Shown: positions 1-9,481, numbered from the stretch's first letter. The stretch: DNA of 64,000 nt from UBA5195 sp034432755 (GCA_034432755.1 DAOUBQ010000094.1:1-64000); one strand, 5' to 3'. Numbers and translations are program-made. Notes: a model not told the origin generated them from the sequence alone.

Positions 1-90
1 TTCATCCGTTGTCCAATCCGCTTCTCCGCTTCATCCGTTGTCCAATCCGCTTCTCCGTTTCTCCGCTTCATCCGTTGTCCAATCCGTTGA
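1..90. repeat. Tandem array of a ~28-bp unit at the polA 3' end
   Basis: The unit TTCATCCGTTGTCCAATCCG followed by CTTCTCCG recurs about three times, with one shortened spacer copy, and may begin before the window. The polA stop codon (68-70) lies inside the array, so the last few PolA residues (about VNGLDNG) are encoded by repeat DNA. A close relative of the array lies at 43597-43680. There are no long unique spacers, so it is not a CRISPR. Confidence 0.85.
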
Positions 91-2911
91 CAACCTTCAT
101 CGCCCCCCAACTTTTGCCAGCACGCGCTTCGGTAGAAAGCGGAATACTTAAAGGATAGGATTCTTCCATTGTTTTTTGGACCACTTTCGCGGTTTGTTCC
201 AATTCAGATTGCGGGCATTCTAACACAATCTCATCGTGTACCTGCAAAAGCATCTTACCTTTCAAATTTGCCGCTTGCAGCGCGCCAGGGATATTGAGCA
301 TCGCAATCTTCATAATATCTGCCGCCGTACCCTGAATGGGCGCATTGATGGCCTCGCGCTCCTCGCGCTGGCGCATCTGCTGGTTGAGCGAATTGCGCAA
401 GGCCGGAAAATACCTGCGCCGCCCCAGCAACGTGGTGACGTAGCCTTGCTCCGCCGCCAGGCGCTTCGTTTGCTCCAGGTATCGTTTCACGCCAGGGAAA
501 CGCTCAAAATACACTTTGACAAACTTCTCCGATTCGGCCAGCGTCAACTCGGTGCGGCGCGTCAGCCCAAAAGCCGACATACCATAAATCAGCCCGAAGT
601 TGATGGCTTTGGCGTGGCGGCGCATCTCTTTAGTCACCTCGGCAAGCGGCACGCCATAAATCGCCGCGGCAGTTGCCGCGTGAATATCCTGCCCCTGCCG
701 AAACGCCTCCAGCATGGCCTGGTCGCCCGCCATGTGGGCTACAATCCGCAGCTCCACCTGCGAATAATCCACCGAGAGCAGCACATTGCCCTCTTCGGCA
801 ATGAAACCATTGCGCACGCGCTGACCGGTCTCGGTGCGGGTAGGGATATTTTGCAGGTTGGGGTTATTCGATGAAAGCCGCCCTGTCACCGAACCGGTCT
901 GGCTATAGGAGGTATGCACGCGCCCGGTATGGGGGTCCACTGCCGCCGGGAGTGCCTCCACATACGTTGATTTCAACTTCGCCAGTTCGCGGTGTTCCAA
1001 AATCAGGTCTAAAACCGGGTGCTGGCCGCGCATCTCCTCCAGCACATCGGCGGCCGTCGAGTAGTGGCCGCTGGCGGTTTTGCGCCCCCGGTCGGGCGGG
1101 GTTAGTTTCAACTGTCCGAACAACACGTCCGAGAGTTGCTGGGTCGAATTCAGGTTAAAAGTCTTACCCACCTGCGCAAATACATCGCGCTCAATCTCGG
1201 CCAGCCGCGCCGTCAACTCCTTCGAAAACTGGTGGAAAAAGTCCAGGTCGAGCCGCACGCCGGTATACTCCATCTCGGCCAGCACCGTCACCAGCGGCAT
1301 TTCGATGTCATCCATCAGGCTTTCCAACCCATCGCGTTTCAGTTCGGCCTGCAGTTGCGGCATCAGCCGCAGGCAGACCTCGGCATCGGCGGCGGCGTAA
1401 CTGGCGGCGGCCTCCACCGGCACCTCCGCCATCGAAATCTGGTTCTTGCCTTTGCCAATCAGCGCTTCGATGTGCGTCATCTCCTCGTTCAGGCGCGCCA
1501 GGGCCATATCTTTCAGCCCAATCCGCGAACCCGGCTCAACCAGGAATTGGGCAATCATCGTATCGAAATAGAGCGGCGCAACGCTCAGGCCATGCCGCTT
1601 CAGCACCAGGTAGTCGTACTTGGCGTTATGGGCGATTTTTTTTATTTTGGGATGGGTGAGGGGTTCGGCAAGAGCGGCAAGCACCTGCGCGATGGGCAGA
1701 TTCGTGGCTCCAACGTGTCCCACCGGAACGTACCAGCCGTGTCCTGCTTCTGTTGCGAGGGAAATTCCCACAATCTCAGCCCGCATCTCCTCGGTGGAGG
1801 TGGTTTCGGTATCGAAGGAGATGATTTCGGCGCGATTAAGAGATTCCACCAGGCTGTGGAGTTTCTCCGTTGTATCCACAATCACCGTCTCCGGGCCGCC
1901 AGAGGGCGCGGGGATTTGGACGACCGGCGCGGGGCTGGGGTACTCGCTAAAGAGCGATAACTGCCCGGTTTTTTGGGGTGGTTTGACGGGTGTCGCCAGC
2001 GTTGGGGGTGCGGAGGCTGCCCCTTTAAGGGCCGCCGCCTTCGTGAGCAGGGACTTGAATTCCAGTTCCTTAAACAGGGCTTCCACCTTATCCGCGTCGA
2101 AATCCCCGGCTTTGGCCTGTTCCAACTCCAATTTAATCGGCAAATCAGCGCGAATTTGGGCCAGGTTGCGGCTCAGGTAGGCCATTTCGCGGCCTTGCTC
2201 CAGCTTTTGGCGCGTCTTTTCGGGCAATTCGTCCAGGTGGGCGTAAATATCATCAAGCGAGGCGTATTTTTGGTAGAGCGCCTGGGCGGTTTTCTCGCCC
2301 ACGCCCTTTACGCCGGGGATGTTGTCGGATGCGTCACCAATCAGGGCTTTGTAATCAACCACCAGCCGGGCCGGGACGCCGAATTTGGCGATGACATCCT
2401 CGTCGGTGATGTAGTCTTTGGCGTCGCCCATCTTGCCGCCTTCGGGCAGGTTGACGATGATGTGGTCGCCCACCAGTTGCAGCAGGTCGCGGTCGCCGGT
2501 GATGATTTTGACGCCAATGCCCTGCGCGGCAGCCTGTTTTGCCACCGAGCCAAGCACGTCATCGGCCTCGAAGCCTTCCAACTCGAGGCGCGGCATGTTG
2601 AAGGCATCCACCAACTGCCGAATTCGGTCCATTTGCGTCCGCAGGTCATCGGGCATTTTGGCGCGGGTGGCCTTGTATTCGGGGAACATCTCATCGCGAA
2701 AGGTTTTGCCGGTGTCGAAGGCAACCGCGATGTAATCGGGCTGGTCGTTTTCAAGGATGTTGAGCAAGATGCGGGCAAAGCCAAACACCCCAGCGGTTGG
2801 CTCGCCTTTGGAGGTCTGCCAGCGCCCTGGGCCTGCCGCGCCGCTGGTGAGGGCAAAGAACATGCGGTAGGCGAGGGCGTGTCCATCAATCAGGTAGAGT
2901 TTGGGGGGCAT
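68..2911 (-). CDS. polA: DNA polymerase I
   Basis: This 947-residue protein has the full three-domain layout of bacterial Pol I: an N-terminal 5'-3' flap exonuclease (about 1-290), a central 3'-5' exonuclease (about 340-530) and a C-terminal family A polymerase. The proofreading residues look intact: FDTET (DxE), HNAKYD and YAAADAE (YxxxD). The polymerase region carries DYSQVELR (motif A), the RRHAKAINFGLIYG O-helix and QVHDEIV (motif C). It acts in Okazaki-fragment maturation and repair. The family normally ends near GKSWGAMK; here a short tail is added by the tandem repeat at the 3' end. The start is ATG. Confidence 0.97.
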   Translation of the reverse strand: MPPKLYLIDGHALAYRMFFALTSGAAGPGRWQTSKGEPTAGVFGFARILLNILENDQPDYIAVAFDTGKTFRDEMFPEYKATRAKMPDDLRTQMDRIRQLVDAFNMPRLELEGFEADDVLGSVAKQAAAQGIGVKIITGDRDLLQLVGDHIIVNLPEGGKMGDAKDYITDEDVIAKFGVPARLVVDYKALIGDASDNIPGVKGVGEKTAQALYQKYASLDDIYAHLDELPEKTRQKLEQGREMAYLSRNLAQIRADLPIKLELEQAKAGDFDADKVEALFKELEFKSLLTKAAALKGAASAPPTLATPVKPPQKTGQLSLFSEYPSPAPVVQIPAPSGGPETVIVDTTEKLHSLVESLNRAEIISFDTETTSTEEMRAEIVGISLATEAGHGWYVPVGHVGATNLPIAQVLAALAEPLTHPKIKKIAHNAKYDYLVLKRHGLSVAPLYFDTMIAQFLVEPGSRIGLKDMALARLNEEMTHIEALIGKGKNQISMAEVPVEAAASYAAADAEVCLRLMPQLQAELKRDGLESLMDDIEMPLVTVLAEMEYTGVRLDLDFFHQFSKELTARLAEIERDVFAQVGKTFNLNSTQQLSDVLFGQLKLTPPDRGRKTASGHYSTAADVLEEMRGQHPVLDLILEHRELAKLKSTYVEALPAAVDPHTGRVHTSYSQTGSVTGRLSSNNPNLQNIPTRTETGQRVRNGFIAEEGNVLLSVDYSQVELRIVAHMAGDQAMLEAFRQGQDIHAATAAAIYGVPLAEVTKEMRRHAKAINFGLIYGMSAFGLTRRTELTLAESEKFVKVYFERFPGVKRYLEQTKRLAAEQGYVTTLLGRRRYFPALRNSLNQQMRQREEREAINAPIQGTAADIMKIAMLNIPGALQAANLKGKMLLQVHDEIVLECPQSELEQTAKVVQKTMEESYPLSIPLSTEARAGKSWGAMKVVNGLDNG

Positions 2912-2946
2912 GGGTTTAATTTACCATAAAACGGCGATAAAAACTC

Positions 2947-2990
2947 TTGCCTCTTTCGTCTTTCTGGATAGCGAAAGATGAAAGAGGCAA
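2947..2990 (-). terminator. Hairpin terminator after the receiver/transposase-like gene
   Basis: An 18-bp inverted repeat with one wobble pair (TTGCCTCTTTCGTCTTTC and its complement) has a short loop. On the minus strand it lies just past the stop of the gene at 3019 and is followed by a T-rich run. It separates that gene from polA. Confidence 0.75.
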
Positions 2991-3018
2991 AAAGTTGGGT
3001 TGCGAAGTTGTTGACCGC

Positions 3019-4767
3019 CTATTCGTCCGGGTTTAACCCCTGACGTTCACGGGTTTGCTTGATAAACGTGCGTACCAGATTCTGAGGGTGCGGTTGGGAG
3101 CTGCCCATAATCAGGTAGCCGGGCGCCCAAAAATCACCGGAGGGGTTGTCCTTCTTGAAGCGAGGGAATTCATTGAACAACCGTTCGGAAGTTTGCTGGC
3201 GGATGACGCGCATGACGTGTCCGGGCGCGGTGGAGGGCGGAACGCGTGCCACCCATTGCAAGTAATCGGGGCGGACGGAGATGTATTCGAGTCGCCAGCC
3301 GAAGGCCACACAGACTTGCGGCACCCACTCGGTCAGCCGCTCGGCGGCATCGCCAACCAGATGATGGCTGTCAAAACGCGGGACAAGCAGGCAGGCGTAA
3401 GTCAGGTCGGCCATGGCGGGGGAGGCTGGTTCGAGAAGGATGCGATGCGCCACTTGGGTAACCGATTCGGCAACCGCGTGCGGTTTGGTTTCAATAAGCG
3501 ACTGGTTCTTTTGTGAAACCTGCTTGCGAGTCAGCTGCAATTCATCCGGCACGGTCGGTGGGGGCGTTTCAGGCTGAGTCTCGGTAAGGGGCAGGTTGGT
3601 GGCGGTGGTTTCGTCCATCGCAGGAATGGGGCGTTTGAAATTATCGCGCCGAACGACTGGAGAACTCTCCAGACTAAAGTGCGGCACTGCGGCGGGGAAA
3701 GGCTGTAAAGCCGGCGGAGGTTGTGTCTTGGGTTCATCGGTCGCCAGGCGCGCAGTGGGGATGGATTCGGCGGGCTGCTCCCACGGCAAACTGGCGGGAT
3801 GAATCCCATGTGGCTTGATGGGAATCGGCGGAGGCACATCCCCTAGCAGATCGGAGATAGGCGGCAGGTTTTCTTCCTCGAGTTCATCCGGCAGCAGGAA
3901 ACTATTTTCTTTGAACGGGGATTGGGATGTTGGAGACGGCGCGGGGGTCAGTTCGCCCGGTTCATCGGCCAGGTTGCGCACCAACTTCCCGGCCTGAGAG
4001 CGGATGGTGCTGAAGGAGGTTTCCCCGTCGAAAACCAGCGCCAAAATCATGCTGGCCGAAAGTTTGCGCGCGTATAGGATATGCTGGGACTCAGTCGCTT
4101 GCAGGCGGATAAAGCGCAGGATGTCGCTTTCGTTTTCTTTGTCCCAATAACGTTGCACGGATTGGGAAAGTTCTTGCGCGGCCTCGCGCGAAAGTTGCCC
4201 GGCATAGGCCCATAGTTCGCCCGCGCGGGTAATCAACGCAGCCTGGGCGGAAGATTCAAGGGTCAGGCGGGTCAGATGTTGCGCCGCTTTGCTGACATCC
4301 TTAATCCAGACCATCCGCGAGGTTTCTGCCAGGGCGCGCGCTTGCGGGTCGAATGCAGGGAGAGATGGTTTCATCATGGGCATGGGAGCACCATTGGCGT
4401 TGGAGGAGGAGACCGTCAGTTTTTCTAGCAGACCGGTCAATTCCAGAATGGAAAATGGCTTTTCCAGCGTTGCCGCCGGGTTTAGCATCAGACCTTCTTC
4501 GAGGGTTTGCCCGGCACGTTGGGCAAGGATAAATTTTGTGTCACCCTTGACCTGCCGCAGGGCATAGCCAATATCGAGCAGGGAGAGACCAACATCTTCC
4601 AGCTCTGCATCCAGGATGATGACCGGGCATCTCATTTTGCGAACGTGATGAATGGCTTCAGAAAAATCTGCTGTGACTGACACATCATACCGGGTTGCGT
4701 CCAGTCCATTGCGCAGAGCAACACCGAATCCAGTTTGCGGGGTAACAACCAGGAGTGGAACAGTCAT
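3019..4767 (-). CDS. Receiver-like / roadblock-like protein with degenerate IS200 (Y1) transposase domain
   Basis: This 582-residue protein has three recognisable parts. Residues 1-115 resemble a response-regulator receiver, with a candidate phospho-acceptor Asp53 and Lys103 in LEKPF, but the usual N-terminal acidic pair is missing (VVTPQTG). Residues about 145-265 look like a roadblock/LC7 or similar alpha/beta sensor fold. A Pro-rich linker (about 270-430) leads to residues 455-575, which align with IS200/IS605 TnpA: VRPDYLQWVARVPPS matches the region around the HUH motif, FWAPGYL matches FWSPGYF, and VRTFIKQ matches the catalytic-Tyr helix. Both HUH histidines (Y502, Q504) and the nucleophilic tyrosine (F568) are replaced, so the domain should be catalytically dead and is probably domesticated. 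No IS ends are seen. It stands alone with its own terminator. A role in signalling or nucleic-acid binding is inference. Confidence 0.72.
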   Translation of the reverse strand: MTVPLLVVTPQTGFGVALRNGLDATRYDVSVTADFSEAIHHVRKMRCPVIILDAELEDVGLSLLDIGYALRQVKGDTKFILAQRAGQTLEEGLMLNPAATLEKPFSILELTGLLEKLTVSSSNANGAPMPMMKPSLPAFDPQARALAETSRMVWIKDVSKAAQHLTRLTLESSAQAALITRAGELWAYAGQLSREAAQELSQSVQRYWDKENESDILRFIRLQATESQHILYARKLSASMILALVFDGETSFSTIRSQAGKLVRNLADEPGELTPAPSPTSQSPFKENSFLLPDELEEENLPPISDLLGDVPPPIPIKPHGIHPASLPWEQPAESIPTARLATDEPKTQPPPALQPFPAAVPHFSLESSPVVRRDNFKRPIPAMDETTATNLPLTETQPETPPPTVPDELQLTRKQVSQKNQSLIETKPHAVAESVTQVAHRILLEPASPAMADLTYACLLVPRFDSHHLVGDAAERLTEWVPQVCVAFGWRLEYISVRPDYLQWVARVPPSTAPGHVMRVIRQQTSERLFNEFPRFKKDNPSGDFWAPGYLIMGSSQPHPQNLVRTFIKQTRERQGLNPDE

Positions 4768-4848
4768 ATTAACAAAAGTGTATCACGGCCCAATGGGCAG
4801 AACAAGCAAAATAGCCCCTAAAAATATATCAGATTGAAAACAAAACTT

Positions 4849-4883
4849 GGAGGCGGCTGCTGTGTTACACGGCAACCACCTCC
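4849..4883 (-). terminator. Hairpin terminator after the small membrane protein
   Basis: Sixteen-base arms (GGAGGCGGCTGCTGTG paired with CACGGCAACCACCTCC, two mismatches and one wobble) with a TTA loop lie about 20 bases past the stop of the minus-strand gene at 4905. A T-rich stretch follows on that strand. Confidence 0.6.
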
Positions 4884-4904
4884 AGTATTTTAACGCATTT
4901 TTGT

Positions 4905-5204
4905 TTATACAGCCGGGGGAAACGGTTCGCTGCTGACAACCGCCGCTTCTTCTGGCTTCTTGCGCAGGGTCAACACCCCCACTACGATTGGAATCGCCAG
5001 GAAGATGATACCGCCACACAAAGAGGCAATTCCGGTAATTAGAGCAGTCTGCGGGTCACTGCTGCCGCCAATGTCAATATCTGCGCCAGGCACAAAACTG
5101 GCAAGGGCGGCAATGCCGCCCCAGCAGATGCTAAACAAACCCGGGCATCCGCAACAGAGAGCGGTTACAATCGTTGCAATAAGTCCAACTTGTCGTTTTT
5201 CCAT
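4905..5204 (-). CDS. Small two-helix membrane protein of unknown function
   Basis: I do not recognise this 99-residue protein. It has two hydrophobic segments (about residues 7-35 and 52-82), a short acidic/glycine loop between them (GADIDIGGSSDP) and a charged C-terminal tail after LRKKPEE. Layout resembles DUF4190-like small membrane proteins. The start MEKRQ was chosen because AGGAGA lies about 9 bases upstream; the reading frame is open further upstream but without a ribosome-binding site. It is monocistronic, with its own hairpin terminator. Confidence 0.65.
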   Translation of the reverse strand: MEKRQVGLIATIVTALCCGCPGLFSICWGGIAALASFVPGADIDIGGSSDPQTALITGIASLCGGIIFLAIPIVVGVLTLRKKPEEAAVVSSEPFPPAV

Positions 5205-5461
5205 TTTTAAGTTCTCCTGGGTAAAAAAGGTATTGAAGTAAGTATACAAACTTTTGAAGAAAAAGCAACCACCCAGTTTGGGGTTTTGCCGCTCTCTCAA
5301 AGTCCGATTTCGGGCTAAAAAAACAGGATGGAAGGATTGAGGGATGGGCAGCACAGCAAGCGGGGTGGGCGTTTCGCGCAGAGAGCGCAAAAAACGCCAG
5401 ATTGGGCCCGGCGTTGACGTGTTGTCATAAGTACAATTGCACAAAGAACATTCGGATGGGT

Positions 5462-6640
5462 TTATTTTGATCTGAAAAGCAACGCTTCCAACCCGCTCAC
5501 CAGGGCATCTACATCTTCTTGCGAGTTGTAGCCCTGAATAGAAATACGGACAAATTTCCGGTCATTCCATTGGATGAGCGGAACTTCTACTTTGTACTCT
5601 TCATATAGCAGGGTTTTGAGAACAGCCAAATCGGTTTGTGGCGGAAGCGGGGCAATCGCCATCTGGCTAAAAAACAATTCCTCCAGCGGGTAGAGAGGCG
5701 GCATCCCAACCAGGCTGCAAACCCGCTCCACCGCTTGGGTAAGCAGGGCGTGGCATTCCTTGCGCACGTTCTCCCAGTCATGCTCTTCCATGAACTGGAT
5801 GGCATCGGGAACGGCAAGCACGGCGGAGGGGTCTCGCGTGCCAGTCCATTGGAAAAAATCAATAAAGCGCGAGCCGCTCGAAAATGGGGCATTCTTCCCA
5901 AAGCCCCAACTGACCACCAGCGGCTCCAGCTGGGGCTGAATTTCGCGCCGCGCATACAAGAATGCCGCGCCTTTGGGGCTCATCATCCACTTGTGCAGGT
6001 TGCCAAAGACTATGTCCGCGCCTAACGCCTGCAAATCCACCGGAATCTGGCCGGGCGAGTGCGCCGCATCTATCACGGTCAAAATCCCGGCCTCCCGCGC
6101 CAGCGCGCAAATCTGCTCAACCGGCAGGCGCAGAGCAGTCGGCGAGGTGATATGACTGAGATAGATGACCCGCGTCTGCTGCGTCACGCCCGCCCAGAAC
6201 TGGCTGACTATTTCATTTTCCGTCTGGGCGGGCAGATGAATAGGCTGGTGAATGTATTTTGCCCCGATCCTGGCGCAAACGAACTCCCATGTCAAATCGC
6301 AGGCGCCATACTCATGGTCGCTGGTCAGCACTTCATCACCAGGCCGGAGATTCAGCGACCGGGCTACGATGTTGACTCCGTGCGTGGCGTTGGCGATGTA
6401 AACCAGGTCATCTCCCTCCGCATTCAAATAGCCCCCCAGCGCCGCGCGGGATTCTGCAAGCAAGGAATCGTGTTCACGCCCCAAAAACAGCACCGGCTGG
6501 CGCTCCAACCGCCGCTGCCAGGCCTGATAGGAATCGAAAACGGGCTGCGGACAGGCCCCAAACGAGCCGTGATTGAGGAAATGGATTTCAGGGTCTAACA
6601 GAAAGTATTGTTTAAGAGTGTTTACGACCATCATTGTCAC
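5462..6640 (-). CDS. Class V PLP-dependent aminotransferase, isopenicillin-N-epimerase-like
   Basis: This 392-residue fold-type I enzyme belongs to the aminotransferase class V / cysteine desulfurase superfamily. Visible features are the N-terminal FLNHGSFGACPQPV signature of the CefD-like branch, VIDAAHSPGQIPVD (cofactor Asp region) and GNLHKWMMSPKG with the probable PLP-binding lysine. No cysteine-desulfurase active-site loop is evident. CefD-like proteins outside antibiotic clusters have various or unknown substrates, so no specific reaction is claimed. It is a single gene between a membrane protein and galE, with no biosynthetic neighbours. The start codon is one of several close ATGs. 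Confidence 0.85.
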   Translation of the reverse strand: MTMMVVNTLKQYFLLDPEIHFLNHGSFGACPQPVFDSYQAWQRRLERQPVLFLGREHDSLLAESRAALGGYLNAEGDDLVYIANATHGVNIVARSLNLRPGDEVLTSDHEYGACDLTWEFVCARIGAKYIHQPIHLPAQTENEIVSQFWAGVTQQTRVIYLSHITSPTALRLPVEQICALAREAGILTVIDAAHSPGQIPVDLQALGADIVFGNLHKWMMSPKGAAFLYARREIQPQLEPLVVSWGFGKNAPFSSGSRFIDFFQWTGTRDPSAVLAVPDAIQFMEEHDWENVRKECHALLTQAVERVCSLVGMPPLYPLEELFFSQMAIAPLPPQTDLAVLKTLLYEEYKVEVPLIQWNDRKFVRISIQGYNSQEDVDALVSGLEALLFRSK

Positions 6641-6949
6641 TTTCTACATCCAATGGTGCGCCATACAGCGTTTTGCAAAACATATTCAAAAATTTGCGTA
6701 ACTACCTCCCCACCCTTATCCCCAACCCCTCTCCCGTTGGGAGAGGGGCTGGGCAAAAAGCAAAATTCTTGTCGCTTTCGGCCAAAAAATCGGCTGTTTA
6801 ACCTGGCGCAGGCGGCTACGCATAGAACGGCGTCGGAATGAGCGCCGTTATGGCAAAAGCGCAATTCATTCTGCTGTTGCGCGTCATGTCCCCGCAAAAT
6901 ACCGTCCCGAAGGCTGTTTTCTATCTGCCTTCGGGATGGTAACTTTGTA
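6641..6949. other. 309-bp intergenic region with two hairpins
   Basis: No gene is visible. One palindrome at about 6718-6753 has arms CCCCAACCCCTCTCCC and GGGAGAGGGGCTGGG around a 3-base loop; it looks like a REP-type dispersed element. The other is the galE terminator at 6901-6940. The aminotransferase promoter must lie in the left part, but no convincing -35/-10 pair stood out. Confidence 0.6.
6901..6940 (-). terminator. galE terminator of the CCCGAAGG/CCTTCGGG family
   Basis: Fourteen-base arms (ACCGTCCCGAAGGC with GCCTTCGGGATGGT, one wobble) flank a 12-base AT-rich loop, directly downstream of the galE stop on the minus strand. The same core stem recurs at 12050-12136, 28533-28590 and 53181-53214. 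Confidence 0.75.
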
Positions 6950-7927
6950 TTAACCCTCATACCCTTTGGGGTGGCTCTTATGCCACTCCCACGCGCTGCC
7001 GATGATGTCGCGCAGGGTATCGTGTTGGGGCTGCCAGCCCAGCTCACGCCGAATTTTTTGCGAGGAAGCCACCAGCCGGGCCGAATCGCCGGAGCGGCGC
7101 GGCATTTCTTTAACCGGAATGGACCTCCCGACCACTGCGCTGGCCGTATCAATCACCTCGCGCACCGAGAAGCCGTTCCCCGAACCAACGTTGTAAATCA
7201 ATTTGTCCTTCTCCGCCAGCGCTTCCACCGCGAGGATGTGCGCCGAAACCAGGTCGGCAATATGAATATAATCGCGGATACAGGTCCCGTCAGGCGTGGG
7301 GTAATCCGTCCCAAAAATGTAGGCCGATTCGGCCTGACCGAGCGCCACCTGCAACACACGGGGAATAAGATGACTCTCTGGCTGGTGCGCCTCACCCCGC
7401 CCGGGCAGCGCCCCGCTGGCGTTGAAATAGCGCAGTGCCGCAAAATGCAGCCCGTAAATCTGGCGATACCAATCAAGCGACTGTTCGATAGCCAGTTTGG
7501 TGTACCCGTAAGTGTTGGTCGGCCCGAGCGGGGACTCTTCGGTCAGCGGCTCGTCGCTCGATTGGTAAACCGCCGCGGTGGAGGAAAGCAAGAAACGCGG
7601 CACCCCGGCCTTCACCACGGCTTCAATCAGCGTCAGCGAGTTAATCAGATTATTGCGAAAAAACTTGGCCGGGTCTTTCATGCTCTCGCCTGCCTCAATA
7701 AAAGCCGCAAAGTGCATCACCGCATCATACTTTTCTTCCTTAAGCGCAATCGCCAGTGCCAGCGTATCTGAAAGATCGGCGTGAATAAACCTCGCGCCCT
7801 GCGGCACGGCCTGCCGGTGCCCGGTGACAAGCGAATCGTAGACAGTGACGCTATGCCCAGCCTTGAGCAGCGCCTCCGCCGTAGCCGAACCGATATAGCC
7901 CGCACCACCAGTAATAAAAATGTTCAT
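6950..7927 (-). CDS. galE: UDP-glucose 4-epimerase
   Basis: This 325-residue extended short-chain dehydrogenase interconverts UDP-glucose and UDP-galactose. It starts with the NAD-binding GGAGYIGSATAE motif, and has SSTAAVY with the catalytic Ser/Thr and YGYTKLAIEQ with the YxxxK pair. The C-terminal part has YNVGSGNGFSVREVI, typical of GalE. The chosen ATG has AGGAG six bases upstream; a TTG directly before it is in frame but less likely. The gene is minus strand, about 50 bases from gatA and with its own terminator. Confidence 0.95.
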   Translation of the reverse strand: MNIFITGGAGYIGSATAEALLKAGHSVTVYDSLVTGHRQAVPQGARFIHADLSDTLALAIALKEEKYDAVMHFAAFIEAGESMKDPAKFFRNNLINSLTLIEAVVKAGVPRFLLSSTAAVYQSSDEPLTEESPLGPTNTYGYTKLAIEQSLDWYRQIYGLHFAALRYFNASGALPGRGEAHQPESHLIPRVLQVALGQAESAYIFGTDYPTPDGTCIRDYIHIADLVSAHILAVEALAEKDKLIYNVGSGNGFSVREVIDTASAVVGRSIPVKEMPRRSGDSARLVASSQKIRRELGWQPQHDTLRDIIGSAWEWHKSHPKGYEG

Positions 7928-7978
7928 CAAAATCTCCTGAAAAATAATTTGGAGGGGTCATCATTCAAGATGACTCAT

Positions 7979-9481
7979 TCATAAATTCCCATTGACCCCA
8001 GTCGGCCTTCTTACATGCCAATCAGTGGCCTGCTGGTAAGCGTGCGCAACCCGCAGCAAGTCCGCTTCTTTGAAAGGCCTGCCCATCAACTGCATCCCCA
8101 CCGGCAGCCCAGCGGCATCGAACCCCACCGGAAACGCCAGCCCCGGCACCCCGGCTAGGTTGGCTGGCAGAGTAAAAATATCCTCCAGGTACATTGCCAG
8201 CGGGTCGTCGCCGTGCGCGCCAATTTTGAAGGCTGTCGTCGGCGCCACCGGGCAAGCCACCACATCTACTGCGCGAAAGACCTGCTCAAAATCGCGCTTA
8301 ATGAGCGTGCGGGCCTTTTGCGCCTGCCCATAAAAGGCCTCATAATAGCCCGCCGAGAGCGCGTATGTTCCCAGCATGATTCGGCGCGTCACTTCATTGC
8401 CGAACTTCTCGCCGCGCGTCTTCGTAAACACATCCCACATCGTTTCCCCGCTCACGCGCGGGCCATAGCGCACCCCATCGAAGCGCGCTAGGTTGGCCGA
8501 AGCCTCGGCCGGAGCAATCAGGTAATAAACCGGAAGCGCATATTCGGTGTGTGGCAAACTGACCTCGTGGATTTCTGCGCCCAATTCCTGCATTTTTTGG
8601 ATGGCCGCGCGGACTTTTTCTTCCACTTCGACCTGAATCCCCGCGATAAAATACTCTTTTGGCACCCCAACCCGGATTCCTTTGAGACTGGCACCTGTTT
8701 CCGTTTCAAGAGAAATTTGCGCCGCTGGAACATCCTGCGTGGTGGCATCCAGCGGGTCTGGCCCGTTATAAGCAGAAAAGACCGCCGCCACATCTGCCGC
8801 GCTGCGCCCAAACGCCCCAACACAATCCAGCGATGAGCCATACGCCACCAGCCCATAGCGCGAGGCGCGCCCATAGGTTGGCTTCAGCCCGGTCACGCCA
8901 CAAAACGAGGCGGGCTGCCGTACCGAACCGCCCGTATCCGTCCCCAGCGCCGCCGGGACAAAGCCCGCCGCCACCGCCGCTGCGCTGCCCCCCGACGAAC
9001 CGCCCGGCACCCGAGAAGTATCCCAGGGGTTGCGCGTCACCCCATAAGCCGAGTTTTCGGTGCTAGAGCCCATTGCAAACTCATCGGTATTCGTTTTACC
9101 GATAACGATAACGCCCGCCGCCTGCAATTTTTTCACCACTGAGGCCGTAAAGGGTGGCAGGTAGCCCTCCAAAATCTTTGAGCCGCAGGTGCAGGGCATT
9201 CCCTCAACAGTGAGAACATCCTTAATTGCCATTGGAATGCCCAATAAACCGGTAGACTCGGGAACAGGGAAACCAGTTTTGCGTAACTCGGCCAGTTTTG
9301 CATCTGCATCATCGGCCTGTTTGAGCGCACCTTCGGCATCAAGATATAAAAAGGCGTGAAGGGTGCCATCCAGCTCGGCAATCTGCTCCAGGCAGGCAGA
9401 GACCAGCTCGCGGCTAGAAATTTCTCCCGTTTGGAGGAGTTTTTGGGCTTCGGTGAGCGTGAATGAAGGGAGCGAAGACAT
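7979..9481 (-). CDS. gatA: Aspartyl/glutamyl-tRNA amidotransferase subunit A
   Basis: This 500-residue amidase-signature protein supplies ammonia for converting mischarged Glu-tRNA(Gln) or Asp-tRNA(Asn). The Ser-cisSer-Lys triad is visible: Lys in PMAIKDVL, the serine-rich GGSSGGSAAAVAAG stretch and GTDTGGSVRQPA. Length is normal for GatA. Its ATG shares one base with the gatC stop (TAATG), implying translational coupling. gatB is not in the window. Confidence 0.97.
   Translation of the reverse strand: MSSLPSFTLTEAQKLLQTGEISSRELVSACLEQIAELDGTLHAFLYLDAEGALKQADDADAKLAELRKTGFPVPESTGLLGIPMAIKDVLTVEGMPCTCGSKILEGYLPPFTASVVKKLQAAGVIVIGKTNTDEFAMGSSTENSAYGVTRNPWDTSRVPGGSSGGSAAAVAAGFVPAALGTDTGGSVRQPASFCGVTGLKPTYGRASRYGLVAYGSSLDCVGAFGRSAADVAAVFSAYNGPDPLDATTQDVPAAQISLETETGASLKGIRVGVPKEYFIAGIQVEVEEKVRAAIQKMQELGAEIHEVSLPHTEYALPVYYLIAPAEASANLARFDGVRYGPRVSGETMWDVFTKTRGEKFGNEVTRRIMLGTYALSAGYYEAFYGQAQKARTLIKRDFEQVFRAVDVVACPVAPTTAFKIGAHGDDPLAMYLEDIFTLPANLAGVPGLAFPVGFDAAGLPVGMQLMGRPFKEADLLRVAHAYQQATDWHVRRPTGVNGNL

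Noticed and set aside
1..90. CRISPR array
   Set aside because: Units are directly abutted without unique spacers of constant length, and no cas gene is present.
5462..6640. Isopenicillin N epimerase proper (cefD)
   Set aside because: Only family-level similarity is visible and no beta-lactam genes are nearby.
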